Below, one piece after another: positions 60,908-64,000 of a stretch of DNA of 64,000 nucleotides. Within the stretch, counting starts at the first letter, position 1, and each line of letters starts with the position of its first letter. This DNA is from JBDWFY01 sp965275915 (GTDB taxonomy: Bacteria > Pseudomonadota > Alphaproteobacteria > Rhizobiales > Stappiaceae), in assembly GCA_965275915.1 (NCBI GenBank), contig CBDHYI010000007.1:620001-684000 (forward strand), read 5' to 3'. Below the pieces are notes generated by a model. The model saw only the letters and a program-made list of their open reading frames with translations, made no database searches and was not told the origin of the DNA. Both the position numbers and the translations under genes were made by a program.

Positions 60908-61893
60908 ACGACGCCAAAGAACATGATGAAGATCTTCATCTGGGCGATTTCACGTCCAACGCATCCGCTACCGCCGTCCCGAATTATTATGGCGATGCCC
61001 TGATCGAACTGGCGGCCTTGCGGCCGGAAATCGTCGCGCTCAATGGCGACCTCGCGCCCGCAACAGAATGCAAGGGCTTCAAAGACGCCTATCCGGATCG
61101 GTTTTTCGTGCCGGGCATTGCCGAAGCCAACATGATCGGCATGGCAGCGGGCATGGCAAGAACCGGCGATATTCCGTTCGTTCACAGCTTTTCCGTCTTT
61201 CTGACGCGGCGCGCCTTTGATCAGGTGGCAATGCAGGTCGCCTATCCGAAATGCAATGTAAAACTCGCCGGTTTTTTGCCCGGTCTCACGACATTGCTTG
61301 GCGTATCTCACCAGGCGATTGACGATATGGCCCTGATGCGGGCCCTGCCCAACATGACCCTGATAGAACCCTGCGATGCCCGCCAGATACCAGCCGCCGT
61401 TCGGGCCGCCGCCGAACACAAGGGCCCTGTCTACCTGCGTCTTCACAGGTCCGATCGACCGTTGGCACCCGATGCCCGCACTTTGCCTTTGGAACTCGGC
61501 AAGGCCCAGATGATGAAAGAGGGACCTGATGCCATCATCCTGGCCTCCGGACATCTGGTCGCGGAGGCGCTTGTTGCGGCAGATACGCTGGCTGAGAAAA
61601 AGATCAACGTCGCCGTTGGCAACATCCATACGCTGAAACCCCTGGACGCCGACTTCGTTATCGATCAGGCACGCCGAACGGGACGCGTGGTAACAGCGGA
61701 AAATCATTCAGTCATCGGCGGGCTTGGTTCCGCAGTGGCGGAAACACTGCTTGAAGCCGGTGTCCATGCGAAATTCAGGCGGATCGGTGTGCAGGATACC
61801 TTTGCACAAGGAGGATCGACCGCCTACCTTTTCGACAAATACGGCCTGTCTTCCAGGCATATCGCGGCGGCGGTTCAGGACCTTACATCATAG
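60904..61893 (+). CDS. Transketolase C-terminal (pyrimidine-binding) subunit
   Basis: The 329-aa product matches the central and C-terminal domains of transketolase: VALNGDLAPATECKGF, the catalytic-glutamate block GIAEANMIGMAAGMARTG, and the C-terminal LGSAVAETLLEAG segment. It pairs with the N-terminal subunit encoded immediately upstream (start inside its stop), and together they would form a heterotetramer. This is a second transketolase besides the full-length tkt at 1504-3501. Confidence 0.9.
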   Translation: MNDAKEHDEDLHLGDFTSNASATAVPNYYGDALIELAALRPEIVALNGDLAPATECKGFKDAYPDRFFVPGIAEANMIGMAAGMARTGDIPFVHSFSVFLTRRAFDQVAMQVAYPKCNVKLAGFLPGLTTLLGVSHQAIDDMALMRALPNMTLIEPCDARQIPAAVRAAAEHKGPVYLRLHRSDRPLAPDARTLPLELGKAQMMKEGPDAIILASGHLVAEALVAADTLAEKKINVAVGNIHTLKPLDADFVIDQARRTGRVVTAENHSVIGGLGSAVAETLLEAGVHAKFRRIGVQDTFAQGGSTAYLFDKYGLSSRHIAAAVQDLTS

Positions 61894-61912
61894 CTGTTAA
61901 AGGCGTGAAAAC

Positions 61913-62113
61913 TTATAGTGCATCCCGATCCAATTGCGCGGCACGCAATGCCTGGCTCAGCACGGTGCGGTCACCAATATGATTGGCAAGAATAAGCACC
62001 AGCCGTGCGTTCAACGCATCGCTTTCCGCTTTCTCAAGTCCCTGATGTGCAGCGAGCAGTTCGTCGTAAAAGCCGTCAGGATCCGGAATGTTCGGTGAAA
62101 GACTTAGATCCAT
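61913..62113 (-). CDS. DUF2783 family small protein
   Basis: A 66-aa helical protein of the DUF2783 family (MDLSLSPNIPDPDGFYDELL ... LNARLVLILANHIGD). The family regularly follows FAD-dependent aromatic monooxygenase genes and has no known function. It starts three bases after the monooxygenase stop, and its ribosome binding site (AAGGGAAA) lies inside that gene, so they are one transcription unit. Confidence 0.75.
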   Translation of the reverse strand: MDLSLSPNIPDPDGFYDELLAAHQGLEKAESDALNARLVLILANHIGDRTVLSQALRAAQLDRDAL

Positions 62114-62116
62114 GGT

Positions 62117-63754
62117 TCAGTTTCCCTTGCCAAGCGCAATATTAAGTGCCGCGACAATGTCTTCCTCTTCCGCTCTCTGCCATCGCGCGGCAACATGCTG
62201 ATCGGGACGGACCAGATATATCGCGCAATTCGCATCGCCCAGATAACGGTCGGCCAATGAACCCGTTGGATCATCCTGCTGAGTGTTCAAATGCAATCGG
62301 TTGATCGCTATCCCCGCGACATCGTCAAGGTCCGGTGCGTCGATGTTAATACCCAGCAGAGTGAATGCTCCGGGCAGGCGGTCCAGCAGAAACCCGTTTG
62401 ACAGCGGGGCGTCGACGCAGGGTGCGCCAACACGCGTGCGCACCGGCACTTTCAAACCATCGGGGCCATTCAGCGACCCGCCATCATACACGGCCGGCAC
62501 CGAAAGACGGCCTGAATTCACCAACGGGCGTGCAAACGGGTAATGCTCGGCGAGGTCAAGCACGGCGTTGCGGAAAATCTTGCTGATCTCACTCTTTGGG
62601 GTAAGAAAATCGGTTGCACGGGTCGAATTCAGAATATTTTCATCCGCTGCAAGGACCCGCTCCTCGGAATAGGAGTCCAAAAGGGTCTCCGGTGCGTGGC
62701 CCCGTATGACAAAATCCAACTTCCAGACAAGATTATCTGCATCCTGAATTCCGGAATTCGCCCCCCGCGCCCCAAACGGAGACACCTGATGCGCACTGTC
62801 ACCGGCAAACAGCACGCGGCCATGCCGGAATTCTTTCATCCGGCGGCACTGGAAGGTGTAGATCGAGGTCCATTCCAGATCATATTCCGGAACGTATCCG
62901 GCCTGACTGGACAACATCGCATCCACCCTCTCCCGGATCTTTTCAGGATCAAGTTCCGCTTTTCGGTCAATATCCCAACCGAGCTGGAAATCGATGCGCC
63001 AGATGTCGTCCGGTTGCTTATGCAAAAGCGCGGACTGACCGCTTCCCTTGAACGGCGGCTCGAACCAGAACCATCGTTCTGTCGGAAAATCGGCCTTCAT
63101 TTTTACATCGGCAATCAGAAAGTTATCTTCAAACACGCGGCCTTCGAAGCTCAGACCCATCATGTCCCGGACCGGAGAATGTGCTCCGTCACAGGCGACA
63201 ACCCAATCTGCCTCAATATCATAAGGTCCGTCCGGCGTATCGACTGAAAGCAGAACAAAGTCACCTTCATCGGAGAGCGCGGTGACCGCGTTCTGACCGC
63301 GAATCTCAATCGGTGCGCCTTCCTGCTGAGCCGCTCTGACTTCTTCGACGAGGAACTTTTCAAAATAGGGTTGCTGCAGGTTGATGAACGCCGGGTTCCG
63401 GTGCCCTTCTTCCGGCAGGAGATTGAATTCAAAAACTTTTTTGTCGCCGTGAAAGACCTTGCCCACATTCCAGACGACGCCTTTGTCAACCATGCCGGAA
63501 CCGGCCTCCAACCGGTCGGCGATCTCCAGTGTCCGTTTTGCGAAGCAAATGGCGCGGCTGCCGTGGCCGACCCCTTCGTGATCGTCCAGCACCAGAACAG
63601 GTGTTCCCTTTCGGCCCAGGTCCAATGCCGTCGCCATGCCGATCGGACCGCCCCCGACAATCACAACCGGATGGCGCTGCGGCGGCATCGTCTGTGCCGC
63701 GACCTTCTGGTACGGATAGAGCCTGAAGGCGATATGGTATCTGACATCGACCAT
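62117..63754 (-). CDS. FAD-dependent aromatic monooxygenase (MhpA-like)
   Basis: A 545-aa group A flavoprotein monooxygenase. The N-terminal VVIVGGGPIGMATALDLGRKG binds the FAD ADP moiety, the middle DWVVACDGAHSPVR is the conserved DG fingerprint, and the RVLFAGDSAHQVSPFGARGANSGIQDADNL block is the GD motif. Members hydroxylate phenolic acids such as 3-(3-hydroxyphenyl)propionate. It forms a leftward unit with DUF2783 and probably with the enzyme gene at the window edge. Start ATG has GGAGG upstream. Confidence 0.87.
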   Translation of the reverse strand: MVDVRYHIAFRLYPYQKVAAQTMPPQRHPVVIVGGGPIGMATALDLGRKGTPVLVLDDHEGVGHGSRAICFAKRTLEIADRLEAGSGMVDKGVVWNVGKVFHGDKKVFEFNLLPEEGHRNPAFINLQQPYFEKFLVEEVRAAQQEGAPIEIRGQNAVTALSDEGDFVLLSVDTPDGPYDIEADWVVACDGAHSPVRDMMGLSFEGRVFEDNFLIADVKMKADFPTERWFWFEPPFKGSGQSALLHKQPDDIWRIDFQLGWDIDRKAELDPEKIRERVDAMLSSQAGYVPEYDLEWTSIYTFQCRRMKEFRHGRVLFAGDSAHQVSPFGARGANSGIQDADNLVWKLDFVIRGHAPETLLDSYSEERVLAADENILNSTRATDFLTPKSEISKIFRNAVLDLAEHYPFARPLVNSGRLSVPAVYDGGSLNGPDGLKVPVRTRVGAPCVDAPLSNGFLLDRLPGAFTLLGINIDAPDLDDVAGIAINRLHLNTQQDDPTGSLADRYLGDANCAIYLVRPDQHVAARWQRAEEEDIVAALNIALGKGN

Positions 63755-63779
63755 CCGTCATCCTCCCTGTTTTTGCGGC

Positions 63780-64000
63780 TTATCCCTGCAACTGATCCCA
63801 CATTTCAAGATCTCTTGCCGCCGTCCAGATGCGAGGCGTGTCGATGCCACGTGCTTCATCAAACGCCCGGGCGACATTGAAAGGCAGGCAGTGTTCGTAG
63901 ATCGCATAATCATCAAACTTGGGGTCGCAGGCGGCCCGCACCGCGTCCCAGGCTTCCTTGAGCGTTCCGCCGCGCGCTGCGACTCTGGCAGCCGGACGAT
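63780..64000 (-). CDS. C-terminal fragment of an enzyme, possibly MBL-fold hydrolase
   Basis: About 73 codons of a leftward gene that begins outside the window. The visible C-terminus includes KFDDYAIYEHCLPFNVARAF and IDTPRIWTAARDLEMWDQL. This resembles the C-terminus of an MBL-fold metallo-hydrolase that is often encoded beside such FAD monooxygenases and DUF2783, but the identification is tentative because the metal motifs are outside the window. It ends 26 bases before the monooxygenase start. Confidence 0.5.
   Translation of the reverse strand, partial: RPAARVAARGGTLKEAWDAVRAACDPKFDDYAIYEHCLPFNVARAFDEARGIDTPRIWTAARDLEMWDQLQG

Noticed and set aside
1..64000. tRNA or rRNA genes, CRISPR arrays, prophage or integrase
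   Set aside because: I saw no cloverleaf-like sequence, no spaced direct repeats, and no phage or integrase motifs. This was by eye; tRNAscan-SE and a CRISPR finder would settle it.

Overview
The window looks like chromosomal DNA of an alphaproteobacterium of the order Hyphomicrobiales (Rhizobiales). The evidence is the set of alphaproteobacterial genes present: RcdA, TrcR (DUF1013), GapR (DUF2312), aa3-type oxidase subunit IV, DUF1036 next to pyruvate kinase, DUF4164-ZapA with a 6S RNA behind them, and the tkt-gap-pgk-fba block. Genus cannot be fixed from the sequence alone. Most of the window is housekeeping DNA with short intergenic gaps; no prophage, CRISPR array, tRNA or rRNA gene was seen.

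Layout. 1-13 kb: 6S RNA, zapA and a DUF4164 gene on the minus strand, then transketolase, GAPDH, phosphoglycerate kinase and class I aldolase, with strong terminators behind the last three. These are followed by a ThiE-like gene, a SEL1-repeat protein, EF-P, an inositol-monophosphatase-family enzyme and a MotA/MotB-like ion-channel pair that does not belong to a flagellar cluster. A 270-bp MITE-like element follows. 13-25 kb: cell-cycle genes trcR and rcdA around a quinone oxidoreductase, with a probable structured small RNA upstream of rcdA; glutaminyl cyclase, L31 with a terminator in its leader, an ABC exporter, an SDR, and divergent propionyl-CoA and acyl-CoA synthetases. 25-44 kb: two YdcH-like genes, purEK, a MATE exporter, S21, a TPR lipoprotein, an alpha/beta-hydrolase-like membrane protein lacking the usual nucleophile, cytochrome oxidase subunit IV, an ABC1/UbiB kinase, oligoendopeptidase F, an NtrC-type regulator, an L,D-transpeptidase, a decayed sugar-acid catabolic operon (two pseudogenes beside an intact oxidoreductase), and a DUF882/M15 peptidase-like protein.

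44-51 kb: gapR, DUF1244, N-formylglutamate amidohydrolase, glycerate 2-kinase, DUF1036, pyruvate kinase, a TPR protein and L36. 51-64 kb is more accessory: a methyltransferase, a Gfo/Idh/MocA dehydrogenase with an aldo/keto reductase, an EEP-family phosphatase, then a TetR gene divergent from an IorAB-type molybdenum hydroxylase operon carrying its own diheme cytochrome. A split transketolase follows, and facing it a DUF2783 gene, a FAD monooxygenase and the C-terminus of another enzyme that runs off the right edge.

Together the core genes supply lower glycolysis and the pentose phosphate shuttle (tkt, gap, pgk, fba, pyk, glycerate kinase), IMP synthesis (purEK), translation (EF-P, L31, L36, S21), envelope remodelling (L,D-transpeptidase, DUF882) and alphaproteobacterial cell-cycle control. 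The best leads for something undescribed are the orphan three-hairpin RNA near 15.3 kb, the MITE near 12.8 kb, the rpmE leader, and the nucleophile-less hydrolase at 30.5-32.3 kb.
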